This document shows positions 24,346 through 34,536 of a stretch of DNA of 64,000 nt, piece by piece (within the stretch, counting starts at the first letter, position 1; the number at the start of each line of letters is the position of its first letter). Made by a program: the position numbers and the translations under genes. The notes beneath the pieces were generated by a model. The model saw only the letters and a list, made by a program, of their open reading frames with translations. It was not told the origin of the DNA and did not search any database. The stretch comes from Lichenicoccus sp964247695. Its GTDB lineage: Bacteria; Pseudomonadota; Alphaproteobacteria; Acetobacterales; Acetobacteraceae. The DNA lies in contig CAXTVI010000014.1 of the NCBI GenBank assembly GCA_964247695.1, positions 1-64,000 of the forward strand, written 5' to 3'.

Positions 24346-27300
24346 GTCATCCTGACCGGACGCCCTGCATGACGAACGTGGTCTCGATCCCCGGCCATCT
24401 GCCCTTCCTCGATGCCCTGGCGGCCGCCTGGTTCGAGCAGGCCGGCGGCGATGCGGAGGCGGTCGGGCGCGGCATGATCCTGCTGCCGACACGGCGTGCG
24501 GCGCGGGCGCTGACCGAGGCATTCCTGCGTCTTGCCGGAGGTCGCGTGCTGCTGCTGCCGCGCATCCTGGCCGCCGGCGGCATCGACGAGGCGCCGCTGG
24601 CGCTGGCCGGCGCGCTCGACCTGCCGCCGGCCGTCGAGCCGATGCAGCGCCTCGCGGTGCTGGCGCGGATGATCCTCGCGGCCGGTGACCATTTCGGGGT
24701 GGCTCCCACCGCCGACCAGGCCTGGCTGCTGGCGCAGTCGCTGGGCGAGCTGATGGACGAGGCCGAGCGGGCCGAGACCGACCTCGGCGCGCGGCTGCCG
24801 CAGCTTGCCGAGAGCCATGCCGAGCACTGGCAGAAGACACTGGATTTTCTTGGCATCGTCACCGAGGCGTGGCCGCTCTGGCTCGAGGAGCAGGGCCTGA
24901 TGAACCCGGTCGCGCGGCAGGCGGCGTTGCTGCGGGCGCAGGCTGTGGCCTGGATGGCCACCCCGCCGGCGGGGCCTGCGGACGAGCCGGTCTGGGCTGC
25001 CGGCTTCACGGTCGCGAGCCCGGCGCTCGGCGACCTGCTCGCGATGGTGGCACGGCTGCCTGCCGGATGCCTGGTGCTGCCCGGCCTCGACCGGTCGCTG
25101 TCGGAGGAAGAGTTCGCGAGCCTGCCCGACAGCCATGCGCAGTCCGGGCTGCGGCACCTGCTGGCGAGGGTCGGCGTCGCGCGGGAGGCGGTGGCCGAAC
25201 TGCGCACCGCGGCCGCCTCCGGCGTCCCAATCGGCCGCACCGGGGTACTGCAGGAGGTGCTGCTGCCGGAACAGGCGCTGGGGCGTTGGCTCTCCGACAC
25301 GAGTACGCCGGAACTTGCCGGCATGAGCCGGCTCGATGCGGCGGACCAGCAGGAAGAGGCCGCCGCCATCGCCCTCGTGCTGCGCGATGCGCTGCAGACG
25401 CCCGGGCGGCGCGCGGCGCTGATCACCCCGGACCGTGGCCTCGCCGCCCGGGTGGTGGTCGAGCTGACCCGGTTCGGCGTGCTGGTGGATGACAGCGCCG
25501 GCGAGCCGCTGCTGGCGACGCCGCCCGCGATCTTCCTGCGGCTGCTGGCCGAGGCCTGCTGCGACGGGCTGCCCCCCGTGGCGCTGCTGGCCCTGCTCAA
25601 GCATCCGCTCGCCGCCGCCGGCCGGACAGTGGGGGAATGCCGCAGGCTGGCGCGCCTGCTCGAGCTGGCCTGCCTGCGCGGACCGGCTCCGGCGCGCGGC
25701 TTCGACGGACTGCGCACCGCGCTGCGCAAGGCCGAGGGCAACAGGCGCGCCAGGGTGCAGGAACCCCGGGCGCTGCACGGCTTCCTCGATGATCTGGAGC
25801 AACGGCTCGCGCCGCTGCTGCGGCTCTGCGGCGTGAGCAGCGTGGGCAGCCGGGGCGGCTTGGTGCCGGTGCCCGACCTGCTCGACGGCCTGATGCGGGC
25901 GGCGGAGGCGATGGCGCAGACCGACGCGCTGTCCGGCGCCGAGGTTCTGTGGTCGCTCGAGGAGGGAAATGTCCTGGCCGAGCAGCTCGCGGCGCTGGCG
26001 CAGCATGCCGGGCTGCTGCCGCCGCAAGGTGCGCGCGTGCTCGCCGGGCTGCTGGACGCCGCCCTGGCCGGTGCCGCGGTGCGCAGCAGGCGCGCGCTGC
26101 GCGGACGCGACGCCGGCGCCGAGCATCCGAGGCTGTTCATCTGGGGCCTGCTGGAGGCCCGGCTGCAAGCGGTCGAGCTGGCGGTGCTCGGAGGCCTGGT
26201 CGAGGGCGTGTGGCCGCCATCGGCCGATCCGGGGCCATGGATGAGCCGGCCGATGCGCCTGCAGGCCGGGCTGCCGTCGCCGGAGGCGCGGATCGGCGAG
26301 ACCGCGCATGATTTCCTGTCGGCGGCATGCTGCGCTAGCGAGATCGTGCTGTCGCGCCCTGGCCGCCGGGACGGTGCGCCCGCGGTGCCGGCGCGCTGGC
26401 TGGTGCGGCTGGAGGCCTGGCTGCAGGGCAGGGGACCAGGTCTTTCCATGAACCGGGTGCTCCCGCAGCATCCCGCGCTGTCGTGGCTGCGTCGCATCGA
26501 CCAGCCGGACGGTGCGCCGCGTCCGGTGGCGCCGCCCAGGCCATGCCCGCCGGTTTCGCTGCGCCCACGCCGCCTCAGCGTCACCGAGATCGAGACCTGG
26601 ATGCGCGACCCGTATGCGATCCATGCCCGCCACGTGCTGAAGCTGGCTGCGCTGCGGCCGCTCGAGGAGGCCGCCGATGCGGCCGACTACGGCACCATCG
26701 TGCACGAGGCGCTGTCATCTTTCCTGCTTGAGCATGGCGCCGCCTGGCCGCCGGATGCGGCGTCGCACCTGCGGCAGGCCTTCCTGCAGGCGCTCGATGC
26801 GGCGGCCCTGCGCCCGGCGCTGGCGGCCTGGTGGCGGCCGCGCCTGCTGCGGATCGCGGGCTGGGTGGCGGACACCGAGAGCGAGCGACGCACCCATCAG
26901 GCGCCGGTGCGGATCGCAACCGAGTGCGACGGCCGGGTCGAGCTGCATGCCCTGCCGGGCGGGGACTTCGAGCTGCGCGGACGCGCCGACCGCATCGAGG
27001 TCAATCCGGATGGCAGCCTGTGCCTGCTCGACTACAAGACCGGCACGCTGCCCACCGGCGTCGCGGTGACCGAAGGGTGGTCGTCGCAACTGGTGCTGGA
27101 GGCGGCGATGGCGCGGGCCGGCGGCTTCGGCCCCGACCTCGCCGGCGAGACCAGCGAGCTTGCCTACTGGCGGTTGTCCGGCGGCCACGAGCCCGGCCGC
27201 GAGATGCGCCCGGTCAAGGAGCCGGAGGCTTTGCGGGAGCTGGTGGACCGGTGCTGGGAGGCGCTGCGAGGACTGGTCGGCGCCTATGACGATCCGTCGC

Positions 27301-27407
27301 AGCCCTACCTGTCGCAGCCGCGCCCCGGCTCGGCACCCCGCTACACCGATTATGCCCTGCTCGCGCGCGTCGCCGAGTGGAGTGCGGCCCGGGAGGACGG
27401 GGAGTGA
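24342..27407 (+). CDS. addB: Double-strand break repair protein AddB
   Basis: A 1021-residue subunit of the AddAB helicase-nuclease that processes double-strand breaks for RecA. The N-terminal inactivated helicase part (ILLPTRRAARALTEAFLRL) and the C-terminal RecB-like nuclease (RLSVTEIETWMRDPYAIHARHVLKL…LRGRADRIEV…SLCLLDYKTGTLP) are present. GTG 24342 overlaps the murU stop; ATG 24369 is an alternative. The stop overlaps the addA GTG. Confidence 0.95.
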   Translation: MSHPDRTPCMTNVVSIPGHLPFLDALAAAWFEQAGGDAEAVGRGMILLPTRRAARALTEAFLRLAGGRVLLLPRILAAGGIDEAPLALAGALDLPPAVEPMQRLAVLARMILAAGDHFGVAPTADQAWLLAQSLGELMDEAERAETDLGARLPQLAESHAEHWQKTLDFLGIVTEAWPLWLEEQGLMNPVARQAALLRAQAVAWMATPPAGPADEPVWAAGFTVASPALGDLLAMVARLPAGCLVLPGLDRSLSEEEFASLPDSHAQSGLRHLLARVGVAREAVAELRTAAASGVPIGRTGVLQEVLLPEQALGRWLSDTSTPELAGMSRLDAADQQEEAAAIALVLRDALQTPGRRAALITPDRGLAARVVVELTRFGVLVDDSAGEPLLATPPAIFLRLLAEACCDGLPPVALLALLKHPLAAAGRTVGECRRLARLLELACLRGPAPARGFDGLRTALRKAEGNRRARVQEPRALHGFLDDLEQRLAPLLRLCGVSSVGSRGGLVPVPDLLDGLMRAAEAMAQTDALSGAEVLWSLEEGNVLAEQLAALAQHAGLLPPQGARVLAGLLDAALAGAAVRSRRALRGRDAGAEHPRLFIWGLLEARLQAVELAVLGGLVEGVWPPSADPGPWMSRPMRLQAGLPSPEARIGETAHDFLSAACCASEIVLSRPGRRDGAPAVPARWLVRLEAWLQGRGPGLSMNRVLPQHPALSWLRRIDQPDGAPRPVAPPRPCPPVSLRPRRLSVTEIETWMRDPYAIHARHVLKLAALRPLEEAADAADYGTIVHEALSSFLLEHGAAWPPDAASHLRQAFLQALDAAALRPALAAWWRPRLLRIAGWVADTESERRTHQAPVRIATECDGRVELHALPGGDFELRGRADRIEVNPDGSLCLLDYKTGTLPTGVAVTEGWSSQLVLEAAMARAGGFGPDLAGETSELAYWRLSGGHEPGREMRPVKEPEALRELVDRCWEALRGLVGAYDDPSQPYLSQPRPGSAPRYTDYALLARVAEWSAAREDGE

Positions 27408-30400
27408 CCGGGCTTTCGCCGGTCGCGGAGGCGAACCGGCAGCAGATCCTGGCGTCGGACCCGCAGGTCTCGGTGTTCGTCTCCGCCTCCGCCGGAAGCG
27501 GCAAGACCAAGCTGCTGATCGACCGGCTGCTGCGGCTGATGCTGCCACGGCCGGCGCGTGAAGCGGAGCCTGGGGCGGCGCTGGTCGCGGGCACCAACCC
27601 GGCCCGCATCCAGTGCCTGACCTTCACCAAGGCAGCCGCCGCCGAGATGTCGATCCGTCTGCAGCAGCGGCTGGGGCGCTGGGTGACGCTGGACGACACG
27701 GGGCTCGATGGCGAACTCGGCGCCCTCGACGTGCCGCCTGTCCCCGCGACCCGGGCCGCGGCCCGGGCCTTGTTCGCGCGTGTGCTCGATCTGCCCGGCG
27801 GCATGCGGATCGGCACCATCCATGCCTTCTGCCAGTCGCTGCTGCGGCGCTTCCCGCTCGAGGCGGCGATCAGTCCGCACTTCCGGCTGGCCGAGGACAC
27901 CGACGCGCGGGCGGCGCTGAATGAGGCGGTGGAGGCGGTGCTCGCCGCGCGCCTTGGTCCTGATCCGTCGCTCGGACTGCTGGCCGGGCAGGTCGGCGCA
28001 GCGGAGTTCGCGACGCTGGTCGGCAGGCTGCAGGCGGCCTCGCGGGCACCCGGCGATGGCGGATTGCCCGATCTCGCCGGCCTGTCCTCGGAGGCGCTGC
28101 GCGAGGCGCTGCGTCGCGCCACCGGCGTCGCCCAGCGCGACGAGAGCGAGGTGCTCGCGCAGGCGGTGGCCTGGCCGGGCGAGCCGCACCTGCGGGCGAT
28201 GCTGGGCCTGGTGCGGCAGCATGGCGGGGATGGCGCGCGTCAGAGGGTGCTGGCCTGGCTCGACTGGCTTTCCCAGGACGCCGCCGCCCGCGCTGAGTCC
28301 TGGGCGCAGTGGCGCGAATTCCTGCTGACGGGCAATGGCCGCGCGCGCAAGCCCGGCGGCATCTTCGCCGGCAAGGTGACGAAGGAGCGCCCCGAGATCG
28401 CCGACGCGCTGGCCGCGGAGGCCGAGCGCGTGCTGGCGGTGGAGGATGCGGTCCGGGCGCTGCGCATGGCGGAGCTGAGTGCCGCGCTGCTCGCGGTCGC
28501 CCTGCCGATCCTGGCGCGGCACGCCTCTGGCAAGACCGAGAGCGGCATGCTCGATTATGACGACCTGATCGCCCGCACCCTGGCTCTGCTCGACGATCCC
28601 GGGGTCGCCTGGGTGCTGTACAAGCTCGATGGCGGCATCGACCACCTGCTGCTCGACGAGGTGCAGGACACGTCGCCGCTGCAGTGGCAGATCGCCTGGT
28701 CGCTGACCGGCGAGTTCTTCGCGGGCCTCGGCGCCACGCCCTACGCCGGTCCCGGCGGCGGCCCAGGCGGCGGTGACGAGCGGCCGTTGCCGCGCACGAT
28801 CTTCGCGGTCGGTGACTACAAGCAGTCGATCTACTCGTTCCAGGGCGCCGATCCCGGCCAGTTCCATGGCTGGCGCGAGCGTTTCCGCAGCCGGGTCCAG
28901 GGTGGCGGCGAGACCTGGCGCGAGCCGGCGCTGACGGTCTCGTTCCGCTCCGTGGAGCCGGTGCTGCGCCTGGTGGACGCGGTGTTCGCCGATCCCGCGG
29001 CTGCCCGGGGGGTAGCGGAGCCTGGGCAGGGTGCGCTGCTGCAGCATCGCGCCTCTCGGGTCGGCGAGCCGGGCCGGGTCGAGTTGTGGCCACTGGCGCC
29101 GGTGGAGGAGGCGGAGCAGGGCCCCGGGGCATGGGAGGCGCCGGCACGCAATGCCGGCCAGCGCTCCGCCCCGCAGCGCCTCGCCGAGAGCCTCGCGCAC
29201 TGGATCGCCGGCGAGATCGGCCGCCCGATGATGCCGGGGGCCGCACCGCTGAAGGCAGGCGACGTGCTGGTGCTGGTGCCCCGGCGCAGCGCCTTCGTGC
29301 GCTCCCTGATCCGGGCCCTCAAGACCGAGGACGTGCCGGTCGCGACGCTGGTGCGCACCGGCTTGGTGGACCAGGTAGCCGTGCAGGACCTGCTGGCGCT
29401 GTGCGACGCGCTGCTGCTGCCGCAGGACGACCTGACCGTGGCGGCGGTGCTGACCGGTCCGCTCGGCGGCCTCACCGACGACGCCATGATGGAGCTCGCG
29501 ACCACGCGCGGCAGGCTGAGCCTGTGGGACAGCCTGCGCGACAGGCATGCGGCGCGGCCGGACTGGTCGCAGGCCTGGACCGTGTTGGACCGGCTGTTCG
29601 GGCGCGTGGACTACGCCTCGCCCTATGCGCTGCTGGGCGAGGCGCTGGGTGCCGGCGGCGGCCGTGCACGCCTGCTGGCCAGGCTGGGCCCGGAAGCCTC
29701 GGAGCCGGTGGACGAATTGCTGGCGGCGGCACTGCGCTACGAGGCGTCGCATGCCGCCTCGCTGCAGGGGTTCCTGCACTGGATCCGCACCTCCGAGGAG
29801 ACCATCAAGCGCGAACCGGACAGCGCCGGCGACGCGGTGCGGGTGATGACCGTGCATGGCGCCAAGGGGCTGCAGGCGCGGCTCGTGGTGCTGCCCGACA
29901 CGCTCTCCAGGCCGCCCAGCGACGACAGCCTGCTCTGGACACAAGATCCGCTGACCAGGATCGAGCTGCCGTTCTGGGTGCCGCGCGCGGAACTGGCCTG
30001 CCTGCCGACGCGGGCGCTGAGCGAGGTGCTGCGCGCCGCCGCCATCGAGGAGCAGAACCGCCTGCTCTACGTGGCGCTCACCCGGGCCAGCGACCGCCTG
30101 GTGGTGTGCGGCTGGCAGGGCAGGTCGGCGCCACCGGAGGATTGCTGGTACGAGCTTTGCCGGCGCGGCTTCGAGCGGGCGGGCGCGGTGCCGGCGCCGT
30201 TCGCGGGCGGCTGGCCGGGCGACACCCTGCTCATCGAGAGCACGGCGCCGGCCGGCGCGCTCCCATCCGGGCGCCCGGCGCCCGCGCCCCAGGGCATGCC
30301 GCACTGGCTGGGCCGGGCGCCGCATTGGCATGCGACGCCGCCGCCGCCGGAGCCGGCCATCCCCAACCCGCTGGCGCCGAGCCGGCCGGACGATGTCGGA

Positions 30401-31000
30401 TACGGCCCGCGTCCCGCGCTGCGCTCGCCGCTGGCGCGCCCGCGGTCCGGCGCCACCTCCGGGCCAAGCGCCCGCGACACGGCCCTGCAGCGCGGGCGGC
30501 TGATGCATGTGCTGCTGCAGCACCTGCCGGGGCTGCCGCCGGCGGACCGGCCAGCGGCGGCGGCGGCCTTCGCTTCGCGGCGGTCGCACGGCCTGGACCC
30601 GGCCGAGGCGCAGGCGCTGGTGCGGCAGGCCCTCGCGGTGATCGCCTCGCCGGATCTCGCGGCACTGTTCGGTCCCGCCGGCCGCGCCGAACAGCCGCTC
30701 GCCGGCTTGGTGGAAGGCGTCGTGGTGGCCGGGCAGGTCGACCGGTTATGTGTGGAGGCGACCCGGGTCACCGTCTGCGACTTCAAGACCGGACATGCGC
30801 CGCCGGAGGAGCCCGGGCAGGTGCCGCTGCTCTACCTGCGCCAGATGGCCGCCTACCGAGCCCTGCTGCGCGCGCTGTATCCCGGCCGGGACATCCGTTG
30901 CCTGCTGGTCTGGACCGAGGGGCCGGCGGTTATGGTGCTGCCGCAGATGCTGCTCGACATGTATGGACCGGGGGTGAGCCGCGCAGGGGCCGCGGCTTGA
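27404..31000 (+). CDS. addA: Double-strand break repair helicase AddA
   Basis: A 1198-residue UvrD-type helicase with a nuclease domain. Walker A ASAGSGKTKLLIDRLL, Walker B HLLLDEVQDTSPLQW, motif V/VI VMTVHGAKGLQARLVVLPDT and LLYVALTRASDRL. The C-terminal nuclease shows VTVCDFKTGHAPP (DxK). GTG 27404 overlaps the addB stop (GTGA), so the two subunits are coupled. A Pro-rich stretch near residues 950-1010 joins helicase and nuclease. Confidence 0.96.
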   Translation: MTGLSPVAEANRQQILASDPQVSVFVSASAGSGKTKLLIDRLLRLMLPRPAREAEPGAALVAGTNPARIQCLTFTKAAAAEMSIRLQQRLGRWVTLDDTGLDGELGALDVPPVPATRAAARALFARVLDLPGGMRIGTIHAFCQSLLRRFPLEAAISPHFRLAEDTDARAALNEAVEAVLAARLGPDPSLGLLAGQVGAAEFATLVGRLQAASRAPGDGGLPDLAGLSSEALREALRRATGVAQRDESEVLAQAVAWPGEPHLRAMLGLVRQHGGDGARQRVLAWLDWLSQDAAARAESWAQWREFLLTGNGRARKPGGIFAGKVTKERPEIADALAAEAERVLAVEDAVRALRMAELSAALLAVALPILARHASGKTESGMLDYDDLIARTLALLDDPGVAWVLYKLDGGIDHLLLDEVQDTSPLQWQIAWSLTGEFFAGLGATPYAGPGGGPGGGDERPLPRTIFAVGDYKQSIYSFQGADPGQFHGWRERFRSRVQGGGETWREPALTVSFRSVEPVLRLVDAVFADPAAARGVAEPGQGALLQHRASRVGEPGRVELWPLAPVEEAEQGPGAWEAPARNAGQRSAPQRLAESLAHWIAGEIGRPMMPGAAPLKAGDVLVLVPRRSAFVRSLIRALKTEDVPVATLVRTGLVDQVAVQDLLALCDALLLPQDDLTVAAVLTGPLGGLTDDAMMELATTRGRLSLWDSLRDRHAARPDWSQAWTVLDRLFGRVDYASPYALLGEALGAGGGRARLLARLGPEASEPVDELLAAALRYEASHAASLQGFLHWIRTSEETIKREPDSAGDAVRVMTVHGAKGLQARLVVLPDTLSRPPSDDSLLWTQDPLTRIELPFWVPRAELACLPTRALSEVLRAAAIEEQNRLLYVALTRASDRLVVCGWQGRSAPPEDCWYELCRRGFERAGAVPAPFAGGWPGDTLLIESTAPAGALPSGRPAPAPQGMPHWLGRAPHWHATPPPPEPAIPNPLAPSRPDDVGYGPRPALRSPLARPRSGATSGPSARDTALQRGRLMHVLLQHLPGLPPADRPAAAAAFASRRSHGLDPAEAQALVRQALAVIASPDLAALFGPAGRAEQPLAGLVEGVVVAGQVDRLCVEATRVTVCDFKTGHAPPEEPGQVPLLYLRQMAAYRALLRALYPGRDIRCLLVWTEGPAVMVLPQMLLDMYGPGVSRAGAAA

Positions 31001-31071
31001 TCGACTTGTGCAACCGGCCCATCTGCCTGAAACCAAAAGCAGCCGTCGAACGGCGAACAGGAGTGCATCCG

Positions 31072-31398
31072 ATGAGCGAGAACACAGTCGCCGTGACCGA
31101 CGACAGCTTCGAGACCGACGTGCTGAAGGCCGAGGGCGCCGTGCTGGTCGATTTCTGGGCTGAGTGGTGCGGCCCGTGCAAGATGATCGCGCCCGCCCTC
31201 GAGGAGATCGGCGCCGAGTTCAAGGGCCGGGTGACTGTGGCCAAGGTCAATATCGACGAGAACCCGATGACGCCGAACGCCTATGCGGTGCGCGGCATCC
31301 CCACCCTGATCCTGTTCAAGGACGGCAAGCCGGCCGCCACAAAGGTCGGCGCCCTGCCAAAGAGCCAGCTCAAGGACTGGGTGCGCGAAAGCCTCTGA
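31072..31398 (+). CDS. trxA: Thioredoxin
   Basis: A 108-residue cytoplasmic disulfide reductase. The active site WCGPC is at residues 32-36 in VLVDFWAEWCGPCKMIAP; the cis-proline loop is VRGIPTLILF. CAGGAG precedes the ATG by ten bases. It is the last gene of the tsaE-murU-addB-addA-trxA run, the order usual for Acetobacteraceae and relatives. Confidence 0.97.
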   Translation: MSENTVAVTDDSFETDVLKAEGAVLVDFWAEWCGPCKMIAPALEEIGAEFKGRVTVAKVNIDENPMTPNAYAVRGIPTLILFKDGKPAATKVGALPKSQLKDWVRESL

Positions 31399-31442
31399 GG
31401 GCTCGCTCGCCCGGCTGCCTCGAACGGGCACGGGAACCCTAG

Positions 31443-32711
31443 ATGGGGTCGTCCGAGGCACTGCTGGTTTCGGTCCTTCTGCAGCTGATCGTGATGATCG
31501 GCGTGGCGCGTCTCTGCAACCGGGCAGCACGGCGCCTTGGCCAGCCCGGCGTGATCGGCGAGATCGTTGCCGGCCTGTTGCTCGGCCCCTCGCTGTTCGG
31601 GTGGTTCTGTCCCAACCTCTCGGCCGCGCTGTTCGCGCCCTTCGCCGCCGCGCCGATCAACATGATCAGCCAGGTTGGGCTGATCCTGCTGATGTTCCAG
31701 ATCGGCAGCGGCTTCGAGTTCTCGCGCCTCGGCGCCGGCCGCGACCGCTCCCTGGTCGTATCCACCGCCTTGCTCTCGGTCGGCCTGCCGTTCGCTCTCG
31801 GGGTGTGGCTCGGCAGCGCCTCCGCGGCGGCGCTGGCGCCCGGCCTGCCGACGGGGCCCTACAGCCTGTTCTGCGGCGTGGCGCTGGCGATCACCGCAGT
31901 GCCGATCCTGGGCCGCATCCTGGTGGAGTTCCGGCTGGACCGCGAGGCGGTCGGGCTGGTCGCGATCTCGTCGGCGGCGCTGAACGACGTGCTGGGCTGG
32001 CTGCTGCTCGGCGCTGTTGCGACCTATGCCGCCGACGGCCTGTCGCCGGTCGCCATGCTGGCCCGCCTCCTCACCCTCGGCCTCCTCGCCCTGGTGTGGC
32101 GCCGGGTGCTGCAGCCGCTGTCGCGGCGGCTGCTGGCGAGGTTTCCGCTGGAGGCGGACGGGCAGGTCCCGCCCGACCTGCTGGCGATCGTGCTCTGCCT
32201 GATGTTCGCGCTCGCCCTCTGCACGTGGCGGATCGGCATCTTCTCGATCTTCGGAGGCTTTGCGGCGGGCCTGCTGTTCCACCGCGACGCGGCCTTCGTC
32301 GCCGCCTGGCAACGCCAGGTCGGGCGCTTCGTGCTGGTGTTCTTCCTGCCGGTGTTCTTCACCTATACCGGCCTGCACACGAACCTGCTCGGGCTCGGTC
32401 GCGCCGACCTGGGCTGGCTGGCGCTGGTGCTGGCGACCGCGGTCGGCGGCAAGCTGTGCGCCGGCTACCTGGCCGGACGGCTCGCCGGCTTCGATGCGCC
32501 GCGCGCCGCCATCCTCGGCACGTTGATGAACACCCGCGGCCTGATGGAGCTGATCGTGCTCGATGTCGGCCGCGACCTCGGCGTGCTGCCGCCGAAGATG
32601 TTCACCATGCTGGTGATGATGGCCGTGGTGACCACGATGATGACCGGCCCGCTGCTGCGCCTGCTGCTGCCCCGCATCGGCCATCTCGCCGGCAATCCGG
32701 TGGAGGCCTGA
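31443..32711 (+). CDS. CPA2-type cation/proton antiporter
   Basis: A 422-residue membrane protein with about 12 hydrophobic segments. RRLGQPGVIGEIVAGLLLGPSLFG is the typical first repeat of the KefB/NapA-like family, and ALNDVLGWLLLG contains the conserved ND-type ion site. Near the end, GTLMNTRGLMELIVLDVG is the conserved family signature. No C-terminal TrkA-N regulatory domain is present. It exchanges Na+ or K+ for H+; the ion cannot be told. Confidence 0.88.
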   Translation: MGSSEALLVSVLLQLIVMIGVARLCNRAARRLGQPGVIGEIVAGLLLGPSLFGWFCPNLSAALFAPFAAAPINMISQVGLILLMFQIGSGFEFSRLGAGRDRSLVVSTALLSVGLPFALGVWLGSASAAALAPGLPTGPYSLFCGVALAITAVPILGRILVEFRLDREAVGLVAISSAALNDVLGWLLLGAVATYAADGLSPVAMLARLLTLGLLALVWRRVLQPLSRRLLARFPLEADGQVPPDLLAIVLCLMFALALCTWRIGIFSIFGGFAAGLLFHRDAAFVAAWQRQVGRFVLVFFLPVFFTYTGLHTNLLGLGRADLGWLALVLATAVGGKLCAGYLAGRLAGFDAPRAAILGTLMNTRGLMELIVLDVGRDLGVLPPKMFTMLVMMAVVTTMMTGPLLRLLLPRIGHLAGNPVEA

Positions 32712-32780
32712 TACAACAGGCACCTGCAAGCCATGGCGCCGCAGTCCCATCTGTGGGGTTCCCCTGCAAGGATCATCGAC

Positions 32781-33665
32781 ATGGCAACTCTGGACGCGAG
32801 CGTTTCAGGCTCCTTCAGCATCGGCGGCGACCTGCCCGTCAACCGCCTCGGGTTCGGCGCGATGCGCATCACCGGCAGCGGCATCTGGGGCGAGCCGGCG
32901 GACCGGCCCGAGGCGCTGCGCACGCTGCGTCGGCTGCCCGAGCTCGGCGTGACCTTCATCGACACTGCGGACAGCTACGGACCGGACGTTTCCGAGTGGC
33001 TGATCGCCGAGGCGCTGCATCCCTACGCGGACGGGCTGGTGATCGCCACCAAGGGCGGCCTGACCCGGACCGGGCCGAATGTCTGGGTTCCGGTCGGGCG
33101 GCCCGAGTACCTGCGCCAGCAGGCCTTCAAGAGCCTGCGCAACCTGAAGGTCGAGCGCATCGATTTGTGGCAGTTGCACCGCATCGACAGCAAGGTGCCG
33201 CGCGACGAGCAGTTCGCCGCGATCAAATCGCTGCTCGATGACGGCATCATCCGCCTTGCCGGTCTGAGCGAGGTCGGCGTCGAGGACATCGAGGCGGCCC
33301 GCAAGGTGTTCCCTGTGGCAACCGTGCAGAACCGCTACAACCTGGTGGACCGCACCAGCGAGGCGGTGCTCGACTACTGCACCGAGAGCGGCATCGGCTT
33401 CATACCGTGGTATCCGCTGGCCGCCGGCGACCTCGCCAGGCCTGGCTCGGTGCTGGACGAGATCGCCCATGCGCACGGCGTGGCACCCAGCCAGATCGCC
33501 CTGGCCTGGGTGCTCAGGCGCAGCCCGGTCATGCTGCCGATCCCCGGCACATCCAAGGTGGCGCATCTCGAGGAGAACGTGGCCGGGGCCGGCATCACGC
33601 TCACCGACGACGAGTTCGAGCGCTTAGATGCGGCGGGAAAGGCGGCCTTCGCCAAGGCATCCTGA
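32781..33665 (+). CDS. Aldo/keto reductase
   Basis: A 294-residue NADPH-dependent oxidoreductase of the TIM-barrel AKR family. The catalytic tetrad is visible: Asp and Tyr in FIDTADSYG, Lys in VIATKGGL and His in DLWQLHRID. ATG 32781 is preceded by AAGGATC. The nearest look-alikes are the oxidoreductases active on small aldehydes; the substrate is open. It ends two bases from the convergent hpnK stop. Confidence 0.9.
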   Translation: MATLDASVSGSFSIGGDLPVNRLGFGAMRITGSGIWGEPADRPEALRTLRRLPELGVTFIDTADSYGPDVSEWLIAEALHPYADGLVIATKGGLTRTGPNVWVPVGRPEYLRQQAFKSLRNLKVERIDLWQLHRIDSKVPRDEQFAAIKSLLDDGIIRLAGLSEVGVEDIEAARKVFPVATVQNRYNLVDRTSEAVLDYCTESGIGFIPWYPLAAGDLARPGSVLDEIAHAHGVAPSQIALAWVLRRSPVMLPIPGTSKVAHLEENVAGAGITLTDDEFERLDAAGKAAFAKAS

Positions 33666-33667
33666 GG

Positions 33668-34516
33668 TCAGCCGCCGCCCCAGGTGGTGCACTTGATGCC
33701 GGCGCGCTCCAGCGCCGCCGGCAGGTGGGGCGCGCACAGCGTCGCCAGCTCCGCCTCGTGCGCATAACCCGGCATCAACTGGACCATCTGCGCGCTGCGC
33801 CCGGATGCCGGATGAAAATAGATCTCGCTCAGGCCGGGCGGCAGGCGCGGGATCAGCGAGACGACACGCTCGCGTGTCATCCGGCCGCTCCAGGCGATTC
33901 CGAAGCACTGGTCGTTGGTGCGCAGGCCGGCCCGCCGGGCCTGCAGGCGCAGCAGCCGCGTCCATCGGCGCAGCAGGACGGCGGCCAGCGTGTCGCGGGT
34001 GGCGTCGGCCAGCCGGATCGGTCCGGCCGGCTCGAAGGGAATGCGGATCGCGGGCAGGCTGTGCCGGACGCCCTCGGCGATCAGCAGCGCCCCGACCGTG
34101 GGATGCAGGTGCATGTGCTTGTGGGCGTTGGCGTGGTCCAGCCGCAGGCCGGTGGCGGCGAAGGCCGCGAACTGCGCTGCGATCTCGACGGCCAGTTGGC
34201 GCCGCGCCGAAGGCCGGAAGAAATAGCGGATGCCCAGCGCGAGCTGGTCCTGCCCGAAGGCTCGGTCGCCGCGCACCAGCAGGGGGATCCGATCCGGCGG
34301 CGATGCGCCATGACCCTCGATCACCACCAGGTGCAGCCCGACCCGCAGGCCGGGCATCCGGCGCGCGCGCGCCACGGCGTCGGCGGCGGCCGGGCCGGTG
34401 ACCATCAGGCTTGCGGTCGTGAGCACGCCCTCGCGGTGGGCGCGCTCGACGCCTTCGTTGACCTCCTCGCTCAGGCCGAAATCATCGGCCGAGACGATGA
34501 CCCGCCGTAGCGTCAT
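33668..34516 (-). CDS. hpnK: Hopanoid N-acetylglucosamine deacetylase HpnK
   Basis: A 282-residue YdjC/ChbG-fold deacetylase. Metal-binding SADDFG at residues 9-14 and the histidine cluster HANAHKHMHLHP are intact. In Burkholderia and other hopanoid producers HpnK deacetylates the GlcNAc that HpnI attached to bacteriohopanetetrol. It is the last gene of the minus-strand hopanoid run, just after hpnJ. Confidence 0.92.
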   Translation of the reverse strand: MTLRRVIVSADDFGLSEEVNEGVERAHREGVLTTASLMVTGPAAADAVARARRMPGLRVGLHLVVIEGHGASPPDRIPLLVRGDRAFGQDQLALGIRYFFRPSARRQLAVEIAAQFAAFAATGLRLDHANAHKHMHLHPTVGALLIAEGVRHSLPAIRIPFEPAGPIRLADATRDTLAAVLLRRWTRLLRLQARRAGLRTNDQCFGIAWSGRMTRERVVSLIPRLPPGLSEIYFHPASGRSAQMVQLMPGYAHEAELATLCAPHLPAALERAGIKCTTWGGG

Positions 34517-34536
34517 GCGCCAGGAAGCAGGGGCAC

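Noticed and set aside
27350..30589. Minus-strand open frame of more than 1000 codons
   Set aside because: It is antisense to addA. High GC at third positions removes stop codons on the opposite strand; the protein has no family features and is rich in Arg, Gln and His.
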